Positions 6,526-14,452 of a stretch of 56,954 nt of DNA are shown here, in pieces; within the stretch, counting starts at the first letter, position 1; each line of letters opens with the position of its first letter. Location: positions 1-56,954 of the forward strand of contig JAEUPL010000010.1 in the NCBI GenBank assembly GCA_016790165.1, read 5' to 3'. Under the pieces are notes generated by a model that saw only the letters and a list, made by a program, of their open reading frames with translations, was not told the DNA's origin and searched no databases. Origin of the DNA: Burkholderiales bacterium (GTDB lineage Bacteria; Pseudomonadota; Gammaproteobacteria; Burkholderiales; Casimicrobiaceae). The translations under genes and the position numbers were made by a program.

Positions 6526-9504
6526 ATGTCCGATCCGGCCATCGACTCGCCCGAAACCTTCATTGCCCACTGGTCGCCCGGTGGCGGTGGCTACGCCATG
6601 AGCGAGCGGGCCGGCGCGCAGCCGCACTTCATCGGCCTCTGCGCGCTGCTCGGCGTGCCCGCGCCGGACGACGCCGAGCACTACACGTTCGAGAAGGGCA
6701 CGCTCAAGCTCGGTCAGCAGCGCGGCTATGCCGATGTGTTCAAGCGCGGCTGTTTTGCCTGGGAGTACAAGGCGCCGGGGGGCGATCTGGTCGGCGCGCT
6801 GCGGCAATTAAAGGACTACGCCAACGCGCTCGACAACCCGCCATTGTTGATCGTCAGCGACCGGCTGAGCTTCGAAATTCACACCCAGTTCACCGGTCGC
6901 CCGACCGAGGTGTACCGCATTGCGCTCAAGCAATTGAGCGAGCCCGAGCCGCGCCAGCTGCTGCGCCGCGCCTTCACTGACCCGGCAAGTTTTCAGCCGC
7001 AACGCACCAACCGCGACATTACCGAGCAGGCCGCGAAAGCCTTTGCCGATGTGGCCGAGCGCATGCGCCACGAGCGCGGCGAGCCGCCCGAGCGCGTGGC
7101 GCACTTTCTCACGCAATGCCTGTTCTGCTTCTTCGCCGAGGACGTGGGCCTGCTGCCGGAGCGGCTGTTTGAAAAGCTCGTCGCCAAGCAGATCACGCCC
7201 GAGAAGCTGCGCATCGCGCTGGCCGAGCTCTTTGGCCGCATGCGCGACGGCGGCCTGTTTGGGCTCGACGACATCCCGTGGTTCAACGGCGGTTTGTTCA
7301 AAACGATTGACGTGCCGCTGATTACGCCGATGGACGTGGCCGCGCTGAAAACCGCATCGCAGTTGAACTGGAGCGCGATTGATGTGGCCATCTTCGGCAC
7401 CCTGTTCGAACGCGGGCTCGACCCGAAGAAGCGCAGCCAGCTCGGCGCCCACTACACCGACCCGGCCACCATCATGCGCATCGTCACCCCGGTGGTCGAG
7501 CGCCCGCTGCGTGCGGAGTGGGCGGTGGCGCGCGACGAAATCGGCAAACTGCGCGCCAAAAGCAAAAAGTACAACGACGCGGCCTACCAGAAGGCCAAAG
7601 CCGCCGCCACGCGCTTTCTGGAGCGCCTCGCCCGCTACCGTGTGCTCGACCCCGCCTGCGGCAGCGGCAACTTTCTCTACCTCGCGCTGAAAACGCTCAA
7701 GGACATCGAGCACAGCGTGCACGTGGACTTGCAGGCGCTTGAGCTGGATCGTCCGGTTGACCTCGTCACCAGCCCTGCCAACGTACTCGGCATCGAACTC
7801 AACGAATACGCCGCCGAGCTTGCGCGTGTGACGGTGTGGATTGGCGAGCTGCAATGGCGGCTGCAACACGGCTACCCGTTCAAGCAAAACCCGGTGCTGG
7901 AACCGCTCGATCACATTGAGTGCAGGGATGCGCTGCTTACACCCCTCTCCCACGAGGGGCGAGGGGCTCACGTCGTGGAAGCCCACTGGCCTCGGGCCGA
8001 CGCGGTGATCGGCAATCCGCCGTTTGTCGGCGGCAGCAAGAAGCGGCGCGAACTGGGCGACGAAACATTTGAAGCGCTCGCCAAGATTTATGAGGGCCGC
8101 GTGCCGCCAGGCGCTGATCTGGTTTGCTACTGGTTTGACAAATCGTTGCAGCAGATGAAACGTGGCGAACTTGATCGCGCTGGGCTGGTTTCTACCAATT
8201 CCATTCGCGGTGGCGCGAACCGGGAAGTTCTCGATGCCATCGTGAATGGTGGTGCAATTTCTGATGCTTGGAGCGATGAGCCTTGGGTCAACGACGGTGC
8301 GGCGGTTCGCGTGAGTTTGATTTGTTTCGATCAAGAGCGAGTGTCGAAAGTTGGATCGCACTTGAATGGACGGGTCGTCAGCAGAATCGCGGCGGATTTG
8401 ACAGACGGCGGTGATGGTGACTTGACTGGTGCCGTGACTTTGTCCGCAAATTTGGCGGCATCGTTCCAGGGCGCGTCGAAGAAGGCGAAATTCGAAATCA
8501 ATGAGACGCTGGCGAGAAGTTGGTTGGCGCAACCTAACCCGAATGGTCGTCCCAACTCTGACATTTTGAAACCTTGGGCCAACGGCTTCGAACTCAGCCG
8601 ACGTCCACAAGCGCAGTGGATCATCGACTTCGGAATAGAACTGTCCGAGCGCGAAGCAGCGTTGTATGAAGCGCCATTCAGGCATGTAGAGACTCGCGTG
8701 CGGCCGGAGCGCGAGCGAAACAACCGCGAAGCGTATCGAAAGTATTGGTGGCGTTTCGCGGAACCTAGGCCCGGTCTACGCCGAGCGTTACAACCGCTCA
8801 CACGATTCATCGCCACAATCGCACATTCGAAGTACCGCTTCTTTGTCTGGTTGCCGATTACCACCTCGCCGGATCAGGCGCTGATTACTGTTGCCCGCGC
8901 CGACGACACCACCTTCGGCATCCTGCATTCGCGCTTTCACGAGCTGTGGTCGTTGCGCATGTGCACGTGGCTTGGCGTCGGCAACGACCCGCGCTACACC
9001 CCCACCACGTGCTTCGAAACCTTCCCCTTCCCCGAAGGCCTGACGCCGCGCGATACGGCGCATCAGCGCACGGAGACGCTGGCGGACGGGGCGATGATTC
9101 CGGCGGATTTGGGCGCGCATGGTTCGGCGGGCTCACCACGAACGGCAGCGGAGGCCATCGCCCGCGCCGCCAAGCGGCTGAACGATTTGCGCGAGCGCTG
9201 GCTGAATCCGCCGGAGTGGACCGAGCGGGTGCCGGAGGTGATTCCGTTGGGGATGGACGCGAGCCCGTACCCGGATCGCATCCTGCCGAAGCCGGGCCTG
9301 GGTGCGGCGGAACTGGCCGAGCTGAAGAAGCGCACCCTGACCAACCTCTACAACCAGCGTCCGGCGTGGCTCGCCGACGCGCATGCCGCGCTGGACGCGG
9401 CGGTGGCGGCGGCCTACGGCTGGGCGGACTACACGCCCGACATGCCGGACAACGACATCCTCGCCCGCCTGTTGGCGCTCAATCAGGCGCGCGCGGCGGC
9501 CTGA
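6526..9504 (+). CDS. MmeI-like type IIL/IIG restriction-modification enzyme
   Basis: A 992-residue protein built like single-chain MmeI-type enzymes, which methylate and cut DNA with one polypeptide. The N-terminal nuclease domain has D70 and WEYK with E80 and K82, the PD-(D/E)XK catalytic pattern. A helical spacer follows. The N6-adenine methyltransferase core has motif I DPACGSGNFLYLAL near residue 374 and motif IV NPPF near 496. The target-recognition part lies at about 540-785, and a helical C-terminus ends the chain. There is no separate specificity or restriction gene, as expected for this class. Base composition drops clearly in the target-recognition part, pointing to recombination. 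A BREX PglX-type methylase is a less likely alternative because of the N-terminal nuclease motif. Confidence 0.88.
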   Translation: MSDPAIDSPETFIAHWSPGGGGYAMSERAGAQPHFIGLCALLGVPAPDDAEHYTFEKGTLKLGQQRGYADVFKRGCFAWEYKAPGGDLVGALRQLKDYANALDNPPLLIVSDRLSFEIHTQFTGRPTEVYRIALKQLSEPEPRQLLRRAFTDPASFQPQRTNRDITEQAAKAFADVAERMRHERGEPPERVAHFLTQCLFCFFAEDVGLLPERLFEKLVAKQITPEKLRIALAELFGRMRDGGLFGLDDIPWFNGGLFKTIDVPLITPMDVAALKTASQLNWSAIDVAIFGTLFERGLDPKKRSQLGAHYTDPATIMRIVTPVVERPLRAEWAVARDEIGKLRAKSKKYNDAAYQKAKAAATRFLERLARYRVLDPACGSGNFLYLALKTLKDIEHSVHVDLQALELDRPVDLVTSPANVLGIELNEYAAELARVTVWIGELQWRLQHGYPFKQNPVLEPLDHIECRDALLTPLSHEGRGAHVVEAHWPRADAVIGNPPFVGGSKKRRELGDETFEALAKIYEGRVPPGADLVCYWFDKSLQQMKRGELDRAGLVSTNSIRGGANREVLDAIVNGGAISDAWSDEPWVNDGAAVRVSLICFDQERVSKVGSHLNGRVVSRIAADLTDGGDGDLTGAVTLSANLAASFQGASKKAKFEINETLARSWLAQPNPNGRPNSDILKPWANGFELSRRPQAQWIIDFGIELSEREAALYEAPFRHVETRVRPERERNNREAYRKYWWRFAEPRPGLRRALQPLTRFIATIAHSKYRFFVWLPITTSPDQALITVARADDTTFGILHSRFHELWSLRMCTWLGVGNDPRYTPTTCFETFPFPEGLTPRDTAHQRTETLADGAMIPADLGAHGSAGSPRTAAEAIARAAKRLNDLRERWLNPPEWTERVPEVIPLGMDASPYPDRILPKPGLGAAELAELKKRTLTNLYNQRPAWLADAHAALDAAVAAAYGWADYTPDMPDNDILARLLALNQARAAA

Positions 9505-9686
9505 TCGCGCCGCCGCATCGGCTGCCATTACAGCTTTTCGCTGCTATCGGCGGCTGGTTGGTCGTTAGCGCCGATTTTTCCAGATAGTCGACATTAAGTA
9601 AGAACGCGCTGCATTGACCGTCGGCTGGTCGTTGGCGCTAAAAAGCCATTCACGAAGAACTTCGAAGCAGAGCACGGATACCGCGC
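9505..9686. other. Intergenic stretch between the restriction-modification gene and arsR
   Basis: This gap holds repeat copy A (9530-9646). No open frame with coding character was seen. The remaining bases up to 9686 lead into the arsR promoter. Confidence 0.6.
9530..9646 (+). repeat. Paired REP-like element, copy A
   Basis: The left unit begins ACAGCTTTTCGC and contains GGCTGGTTGGTCGTT. The right unit contains TTGACCGTCGGCTGGTCGTT and ends GGCGCTAAAAAGC. The two units are imperfect inverted copies. Between them is an AT-rich linker with ATAGTCGACATTA. Similar elements lie at 19349-19470, 32681-32801 and 44589-44709, so this is a dispersed family. This copy sits between the restriction-modification gene and the arsenic operon. 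Confidence 0.75.
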
Positions 9687-9718
9687 TTGACGTGTTCAAT
9701 AATTCGAGTATTATTGAA
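9687..9718 (+). promoter_or_regulatory. arsR promoter with overlapping ArsR-type operator
   Basis: TTGACG (9687-9692) and TATTAT (9709-9714) are separated by 16 bp. Overlapping them is an imperfect palindrome, TTCAATAAT-N-rich centre-TATTATTGAA (9695-9718), the AT-rich dyad expected of an ArsR-family operator. The ATG of arsR is at 9721, only 6 nt after the -10 box. If transcription starts at the usual distance, the mRNA would begin at or very near the start codon and have no leader. Repression by ArsR bound over the -10 would be released by As(III). Confidence 0.7.
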
Positions 9719-9720
9719 GC

Positions 9721-10074
9721 ATGGAAACAAACATCGCCGCTGCCACCCTCGCCGCCCTCGCCCAGCCCACGCGGCTGGAAATCTTTCGCGCACTGGTGGT
9801 GGCCGGGCCGGCTGGCCTCGCGGCTGGCGCGCTGGCCGAGCAACTGGCGGCCACGCCCTCGGTCCTGTCGTTTCACCTGAAGGAGCTGCGCTTCGCTGGC
9901 TTGGTGGACTCAGCCACGCAGGGCCGCTTTGTGATTTACCGGGCGCGCTTCGACACGATGACGGCGTTGCTCGGCTTTTTGACCGAAAACTGCTGCGCGC
10001 GCAGTAACCCGCAGGACGCATCCTGCTGTGTGCCCGACCTGGCCAGGAAGGCACCGCCCCTGAAATCATGCTGA
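9721..10074 (+). CDS. arsR: ArsR/SmtB-family arsenical-responsive repressor
   Basis: A 117-residue winged-helix repressor. The fold is recognisable from LAALAQPTRLEIFRAL (11-26) and the recognition helix region TPSVLSFHLKELRFAGLV (45-62). Cysteines lie at the C-terminal end: C91-C92, C102-C103 and C117. This resembles the Acidithiobacillus-type ArsR, where a C-terminal vicinal pair plus a third Cys bind As(III), rather than the E. coli type with cysteines in the DNA-binding helix. It heads arsI-arsC-aqpS. There is no Shine-Dalgarno before the ATG, in line with a leaderless transcript. Methylarsenite could also be an inducer, given the neighbouring arsI. Confidence 0.9.
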   Translation: METNIAAATLAALAQPTRLEIFRALVVAGPAGLAAGALAEQLAATPSVLSFHLKELRFAGLVDSATQGRFVIYRARFDTMTALLGFLTENCCARSNPQDASCCVPDLARKAPPLKSC

Positions 10075-10084
10075 AAGGACTCTC

Positions 10085-10582
10085 ATGAAACGCTTCCACG
10101 TTCACGTCGCGGTGGATGATCTGGCACAAAGCACGCGCTTCTACAACGCACTCTTTGGCGCCCCTCCGGCGGTTGAAAAGCCCGACTACGTCAAGTGGAT
10201 GCTGGACGACCCCCGCATCAACTTCGCGATCTCGGCGCGCGGCCAGCCGGCCGGCGTGAACCATCTTGGCTTGCAGGTGGAAAGCGACGACGAGCTCGCC
10301 GCACTCAAGGCGCAGCACAGCGCGGCGGCGCTCGCGCTGTTCGACGAGGGAAAAACCAGCTGCTGCTACGCCCACAGCCACAAGCACTGGCTGACCGACC
10401 CGCAGGGCGTGCCGTGGGAGGTGTATCACACGATGGGCGCGGTGCAGACGTTCAACGGCGAATCCGCACCCACGTGCGGTAGTGGCGACGCGACGAAAAC
10501 GGGCGGTTGCTGCGTGCCCGACGCCTCGCCCGCGAAAGCCGCACCGCTTGCCGGGGAGCGCGGCAAGGGCTGCTGTGCTTAA
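10085..10582 (+). CDS. arsI: ArsI-type C-As lyase / CadI-like VOC dioxygenase
   Basis: A 165-residue vicinal-oxygen-chelate protein. Likely metal ligands are H5 (FHVHVAV), H60 (VNHLGL) and E112 (PWEVYHT). The vicinal pair C93-C94 in KTSCCYAHSHKHW, with K100 nearby, is the methylarsenite-binding signature of ArsI, which splits the carbon-arsenic bond of trivalent organoarsenicals to give As(III). Family members named CadI share the fold. The C-terminal tail (after residue 120) is unusually cysteine-rich, with GGCCVPD and a terminal GCCA. AAAGGA precedes the ATG. The position directly after arsR supports an arsenic role. Confidence 0.87.
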   Translation: MKRFHVHVAVDDLAQSTRFYNALFGAPPAVEKPDYVKWMLDDPRINFAISARGQPAGVNHLGLQVESDDELAALKAQHSAAALALFDEGKTSCCYAHSHKHWLTDPQGVPWEVYHTMGAVQTFNGESAPTCGSGDATKTGGCCVPDASPAKAAPLAGERGKGCCA

Positions 10583-10600
10583 GCGCCGAGGCAAGAAGCC

Positions 10601-11107
10601 ATGAGCAACACTTACAACGTACTCTTTCTGTGCACCGGCAATTCCGCGCGCAGCGTGATGGCCGAGGCGCTGGTCACCGTGATCGGCGGCGGCCGCTTCG
10701 TCGGTTACAGCGCGGGTAGCCATCCGACCGGCCGCGTCAATCCATTCGCCGTGGAGCTGACCACGCAGATTGGCTATCCGGCCGAGCGCCTGCGCAGCAA
10801 GTCGTGGGACGAGTTCGCCGCCGCGAGCGCACCGCAGATGGACTTCATCATCACCGTCTGCGACAACGCCGCGGGAGAGGTGTGCCCGTATTGGCCCGGT
10901 CAGCCCACCACCGCACACTGGGGCTTTGCCGATCCGGCGGCGGTCAACGGCACGGACGAGGAAAAGCGGCACGCCTTCCGCCGCATCTTCAATGAAATCA
11001 CGCAGCGTGTGCGCGCGTTCGCCAGTCTGCCACTTGAGGCGCTGGATGCCCAATCGATGCAATCGGCCGTCCGCCAGATTGGCGAGTCGTCGACGGCTGC
11101 GGTATGA
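10601..11107 (+). CDS. arsC: Arsenate reductase, low-molecular-weight phosphatase type
   Basis: A 168-residue protein that reduces arsenate to arsenite. The phosphatase loop C11-x5-R17-S18 is seen in LCTGNSARSVMAEAL. Two further cysteines, C86 (TVCDNA) and C94 (EVCPYWPG), would form the disulfide relay of thioredoxin-coupled ArsC. WGFADP supplies the usual general-acid Asp. The sequence is closer to the Staphylococcus/Bacillus type than to the glutaredoxin-coupled E. coli ArsC. A ribosome-binding site (GAGGCAAGAAG) precedes the ATG. The stop overlaps the start of aqpS by 4 nt (ATGA). Confidence 0.92.
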   Translation: MSNTYNVLFLCTGNSARSVMAEALVTVIGGGRFVGYSAGSHPTGRVNPFAVELTTQIGYPAERLRSKSWDEFAAASAPQMDFIITVCDNAAGEVCPYWPGQPTTAHWGFADPAAVNGTDEEKRHAFRRIFNEITQRVRAFASLPLEALDAQSMQSAVRQIGESSTAAV

Positions 11108-11796
11108 GCGATGCGCTGACCGTGCCGCGCGCACTGGCAGCAGAGTTCCTTGGCCCCGCGCTGCTCGCCGGTGTGGTGGTCGGCAGCGGCATCCTGGCAG
11201 AACGTCTCGCCGCTGGAAATGCAGCCGTTGCGTTGCTGGGCAATACGCTCGCCACTGTCACTGCGTTGGGTGTGCTGATCGTGCTGTTCGGGCCGCTGTC
11301 GGGGGCGCATTTCAACCCCGCCGTCTCGCTGGTTTTCGCGCTGCGACGCGAGCTGGCCTGGCGGCGCGCTGCGGCCTTTGGCGCAACGCAGTTGATCGCG
11401 ATGACGCTGGGCGTCTGGATTGCCCACGCGATGTTCGAACAACCCGTGCTGCAATGGTCAAGCAAAGTGCGCGCCTCGTACGGCGAAATGCTGGGCGAGT
11501 TCGTGGCGACGTTCTGGTTGCTGCTCACCATTGTCGGCACGCGGGCGGCGCGGGCTGACTGGTCGGCGCTGACCGTGCCGGCGGCGATCGCGGCGGGGTA
11601 TTGGTTTACGTCGTCGACTTCGTTCGCCAATCCGGCCATCACGATTGCGCGGGCGCTGACCGACACCTTCTCCGGCGTTCGTCCCGCGGATGTAGTGCCT
11701 CTGGTCGCGGCCCAGATCCTGGGCGCACTGGCGGCGTCGGCGGTGAGCCGCAGACTGTTTGGATCGGGCACCGCGCCGACAGCGAGTCCGTTGTGA
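11104..11796 (+). CDS. aqpS: Aquaglyceroporin AqpS-like arsenite channel
   Basis: A 230-residue membrane protein of the MIP family with six predicted membrane spans and both pore motifs: NPA at 71-73 (GAHFNPAVS) and NPA at 176-178 (FANPAITIAR). Its translational coupling to arsC matches the Sinorhizobium meliloti arrangement, in which AqpS lets As(III) made inside the cell flow out down its gradient. No ArsB or Acr3 pump is present in the operon, so this channel is the only candidate arsenic exit in the window. The cargo is inferred from context; aquaporins of this type can also pass other uncharged solutes. Confidence 0.88.
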   Translation: MSDALTVPRALAAEFLGPALLAGVVVGSGILAERLAAGNAAVALLGNTLATVTALGVLIVLFGPLSGAHFNPAVSLVFALRRELAWRRAAAFGATQLIAMTLGVWIAHAMFEQPVLQWSSKVRASYGEMLGEFVATFWLLLTIVGTRAARADWSALTVPAAIAAGYWFTSSTSFANPAITIARALTDTFSGVRPADVVPLVAAQILGALAASAVSRRLFGSGTAPTASPL

Positions 11797-11813
11797 AATC
11801 GCTGGAGCTGCAA

Positions 11814-12929
11814 CTAGCCGCGCCGCTGCCACCGCCCGTCGGATAAGGTTTCGACCCTGCCTTCGAGTTCAAGCAGCGTGAGTTCGGTCATCACTTGCGC
11901 GACGGGCAGGCCGCTCCGTGCGACCAGCGTGTCGGCGTCGACCGGCGCATGCTCGATGTGAGCGAACACGCCAGCGTCGACGCCTGGCGAGGCCCGCTTC
12001 AAGTCGCCGTGAACAGGCAGGGCGGGTGGGGCATCCAGGCGCAACTCGTCCAGCACATCCTGCGCGGTTTCAACGAGCTTGGCGCCCTGCTTGATCAGGT
12101 GGTGGCAGCCCTTGTGAAACGTGGAGTGAATTGAGCCGGGAATCGCGAACACTTCGCGGCCCTGCTCGCCGGCCAGGCGTGCGGTGATGAGCGAGCCGGA
12201 ATTCATTGAGGCTTCCACCACCAGCACGCCGCGCGAGAGGCCGCTGATGACGCGATTTCGCTTGGGAAAGTTGCCCGCGTGTGGCGGCGTACCGAGCGGG
12301 TATTCGGAGAGCAGCAACCCACGCTCGGCGATGCTGTGGGTGAGCGCCTTGTTTCGGGCCGGATAGATGCGGTCAATGCCCGTGCCCACGACGGCAATCG
12401 TTGACCCTGCAGTGGCGCTCGTGGCGCGCAGCGCACCGGTGTGTGCGGCAGCATCAATACCCAGCGCGAGGCCCGAAACCACCGTGACGCCGCCCTCGCT
12501 GAAGGCCTGCGCAAATGCCTCGGCCGTATCGCTGCCGCCGGCCGAACAATTGCGTGAACCCACCATCGCGAGCGCAGGCCGCTGCAACAGCTCCAGCCGG
12601 CCTTTGGCGAACAGGATGATCGGCGCGTCGCCACTTTCCAGCAACGCCCTGGGGTACGCCGGGTGCGACCACGTCAGCAGATGCTGATCCGCGTGGGCAG
12701 CCAGCCACGTGAGTGACGCGTCAACGCGCTCGGCGATATCCACGTCGGGCGGCGCACTGAGACGACGAGCAATGGCTTCCCCAACGACCGGCGTCAGCGT
12801 CCCCACACTCGCCGAAAACACCGCTGCTGGTTCGCGCAAGGCGCTCAGCAGCGCATGTGCCGAGCGCGCACCGATGCCGGGCGTGAATGCCAGTCGCAGG
12901 AATTGCGCGTCATCAGTCGCAAGGGGCAC
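11814..12929 (-). CDS. dprA: DNA processing protein DprA
   Basis: A 371-residue protein that loads RecA onto incoming single-stranded DNA during natural transformation. The Rossmann-like DprA domain is clear: HPAYPRALLESGDAP, MVGSRNCSAGG, SGLALGIDAAAHTGAL, FPKRNRVISGLSRGVLVVE, and GSLITARLAGEQGREVFAIP. A C-terminal winged-helix-like part (about 310-371) begins near DADTLVARSGLPVAQVMTEL. An N-terminal SAM-like helical region precedes. The start is a GTG at 12929 with GGAG upstream. It lies downstream of the LysM gene and a terminator, in the order seen in many Burkholderiales. Confidence 0.96.
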   Translation of the reverse strand: MPLATDDAQFLRLAFTPGIGARSAHALLSALREPAAVFSASVGTLTPVVGEAIARRLSAPPDVDIAERVDASLTWLAAHADQHLLTWSHPAYPRALLESGDAPIILFAKGRLELLQRPALAMVGSRNCSAGGSDTAEAFAQAFSEGGVTVVSGLALGIDAAAHTGALRATSATAGSTIAVVGTGIDRIYPARNKALTHSIAERGLLLSEYPLGTPPHAGNFPKRNRVISGLSRGVLVVEASMNSGSLITARLAGEQGREVFAIPGSIHSTFHKGCHHLIKQGAKLVETAQDVLDELRLDAPPALPVHGDLKRASPGVDAGVFAHIEHAPVDADTLVARSGLPVAQVMTELTLLELEGRVETLSDGRWQRRG

Positions 12930-12963
12930 GGTCTGCTCCGGGTTGAATCGGCACGCATGGCGA

Positions 12964-12988
12964 GAAAAAGGGCACCCCGTGGGTGCCC
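12964..12988 (-). terminator. Rho-independent terminator of the LysM gene
   Basis: On the minus strand a perfect 8-bp stem (GGGCACCC / GGGTGCCC, 3-nt loop) is followed by a run of T (12964-12969 on the plus strand are A-rich). It lies just after the LysM gene stop at 13015 and before dprA, so dprA is probably expressed partly from its own start site or by read-through. Confidence 0.85.
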
Positions 12989-13014
12989 TCGTTCCGCGTC
13001 GCGCGGCGTGAATG

Positions 13015-14250
13015 TCAGGGATTGCGCACTGCGTAGCCAGGGCGCACGTTGTCCATGCCCGTATTCATGACGAGGCCATAGGCAATGCCATCGAACACGC
13101 GGAACACAAAAATCAATCCGATGCGCTCCTCGGGGATATCCAGTGTTTTCGGTTCGCTGCCGGCGACATAAGGCCAACCGGGCACCCAGTTCAAGGGCGA
13201 TTCCTTGAACCGCGGATTGGCAAAGGTCTCGACCGGTTTGAACACGGCGAGCACATGACCCACCTCAAGACCATGCCGCTTGCCGAGATTGAGCGTTACG
13301 ACATTGGTGCGCCCGGCCTCGGAGACACCGGCCGGCAACGTCATCACATTGCCTTGCACTTTTTGTTCCGGCGCCCGAGGCACGTAGGCGACGGTTTCCG
13401 GCGGGGAGGCCGGGATCAAGTAGTCGCCGATCTGGACTTCCTGCCGTGCCGAGACGATTTCGAGCCTGGCGACATCGCCGTCACGCTGCAATTTTGCGTC
13501 GCCGAGATACGTGGCTTCGTAGCCGATGATCTGCGGGTCGGGCGTGGCGTGATGCCATTTCCACCACGGGCGGGGAGCGATGGCCGGGTCGCGCAACTCG
13601 CGGCCCCTGCGGAAGATCTGGAACGTCTTGCCCATGGGGGGCTTCACGCCGACGGCATAAATCGCATCCAGCGTGGAGAACGCCACCCGCTCGCCGACCG
13701 ACTTGACGATCTGCGGTGCATCATCAAACGCCTCCGCGCCAATCACGCGGTTGCGCAGCATGAACGGCTCGATGTCTTCCGGGCGAATGCTGGGCACCGC
13801 CTGTGCCTCGCGCGCTTCAGCACGGATTTGCGGAGTCAACACCACGACAGGACGGTCACCGGGGCCGCTGCCGAGAATGGACAATCGTGGCCCACCGGGC
13901 GCATTGCGATCAAGCACGATAACCTGCCCCGGATAAATCCAGTGCGGATTGCGAATCTGGTCGCGATTGAGGCGCCAGACTTCGGGCCAGCGCCAAGGTT
14001 GCTTGAGGAATTTTCCGGAGATACCCCAGAGGGTGTCACCGCGAACCACGGTGTGACGATCCGGCGCGTTGTCGGCCACCTGCACCGGTGCAGTACTGGC
14101 CGGCGCGTCGACGGATTGTGCCAGCGCCTGTGGGGCGACCAACGACGCCGTCAACCCCAGGATCAGGCTGCAAACCAGCGCTGACCGCGCGGCCGCCGTT
14201 GGCAAAGGCAGGCGCGGTGACGTCTGGATCGTGGGTGGGTTCGTTAACAT
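13015..14250 (-). CDS. Exported LysM-domain protein
   Basis: A 411-residue protein with a signal peptide ending near APQALA|QS and one LysM motif (HTVVRGDTLWGISGKFLKQP, then WRWPEVWRLNRDQIRNPHWI and YPGQVIVL), the usual peptidoglycan-binding module. The remaining ~280 residues contain a conserved region found with LysM in betaproteobacteria, often annotated as LysM peptidoglycan-binding domain protein near dprA and def; its enzymatic role is unknown. I chose ATG 14250 because AGGAAACGG precedes it; an upstream in-frame start at 14277 is less likely. It diverges from def. Confidence 0.88.
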   Translation of the reverse strand: MLTNPPTIQTSPRLPLPTAAARSALVCSLILGLTASLVAPQALAQSVDAPASTAPVQVADNAPDRHTVVRGDTLWGISGKFLKQPWRWPEVWRLNRDQIRNPHWIYPGQVIVLDRNAPGGPRLSILGSGPGDRPVVVLTPQIRAEAREAQAVPSIRPEDIEPFMLRNRVIGAEAFDDAPQIVKSVGERVAFSTLDAIYAVGVKPPMGKTFQIFRRGRELRDPAIAPRPWWKWHHATPDPQIIGYEATYLGDAKLQRDGDVARLEIVSARQEVQIGDYLIPASPPETVAYVPRAPEQKVQGNVMTLPAGVSEAGRTNVVTLNLGKRHGLEVGHVLAVFKPVETFANPRFKESPLNWVPGWPYVAGSEPKTLDIPEERIGLIFVFRVFDGIAYGLVMNTGMDNVRPGYAVRNP

Positions 14251-14452
14251 TCCGTTTCCTGGCCGTGTTGGCAGCATGAGTCGACTCGGTGGGGCGGATA
14301 GCTCAGGGATATTCCCACGACATTGTCATGGCTCCGAAGCGCAGCATCGTGCGCGACGGGTCGTGGCAACGTCGCTGGAAACGACAGGTGTCGCCCCAAC
14401 CTTGAGAAATTACATGAAGATTGTGCAACCAGCCATCTGATTTGGCAAGTAA

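Noticed and set aside
6808-8685. Long minus-strand open frame (625 codons) opposite the restriction-modification gene
   Set aside because: The plus strand encodes a complete MmeI-like protein. The antisense product is rich in His, Arg and Gln without any motif.
6526-9504. BREX or other multi-gene defence system around the methyltransferase
   Set aside because: No pglZ, brxA-C, helicase or nuclease gene is next to it. The protein itself carries an N-terminal nuclease motif, so a stand-alone MmeI-like enzyme is the better reading.
12964-12988. Hairpin near 12.97 kb as a CRISPR-like or mobile repeat
   Set aside because: It is a single hairpin with a T-run at the end of a gene, which fits a terminator.
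14291-14400. tRNA-like start (GGGCGGATAGCTCAGG) with GGGGCG near the start and TCGCCCC near the end
   Set aside because: The D-arm-like words are there, but there is no anticodon stem of the right form and no T-loop GTTCGAATC-type sequence. The acceptor-like words are about 100 nt apart.
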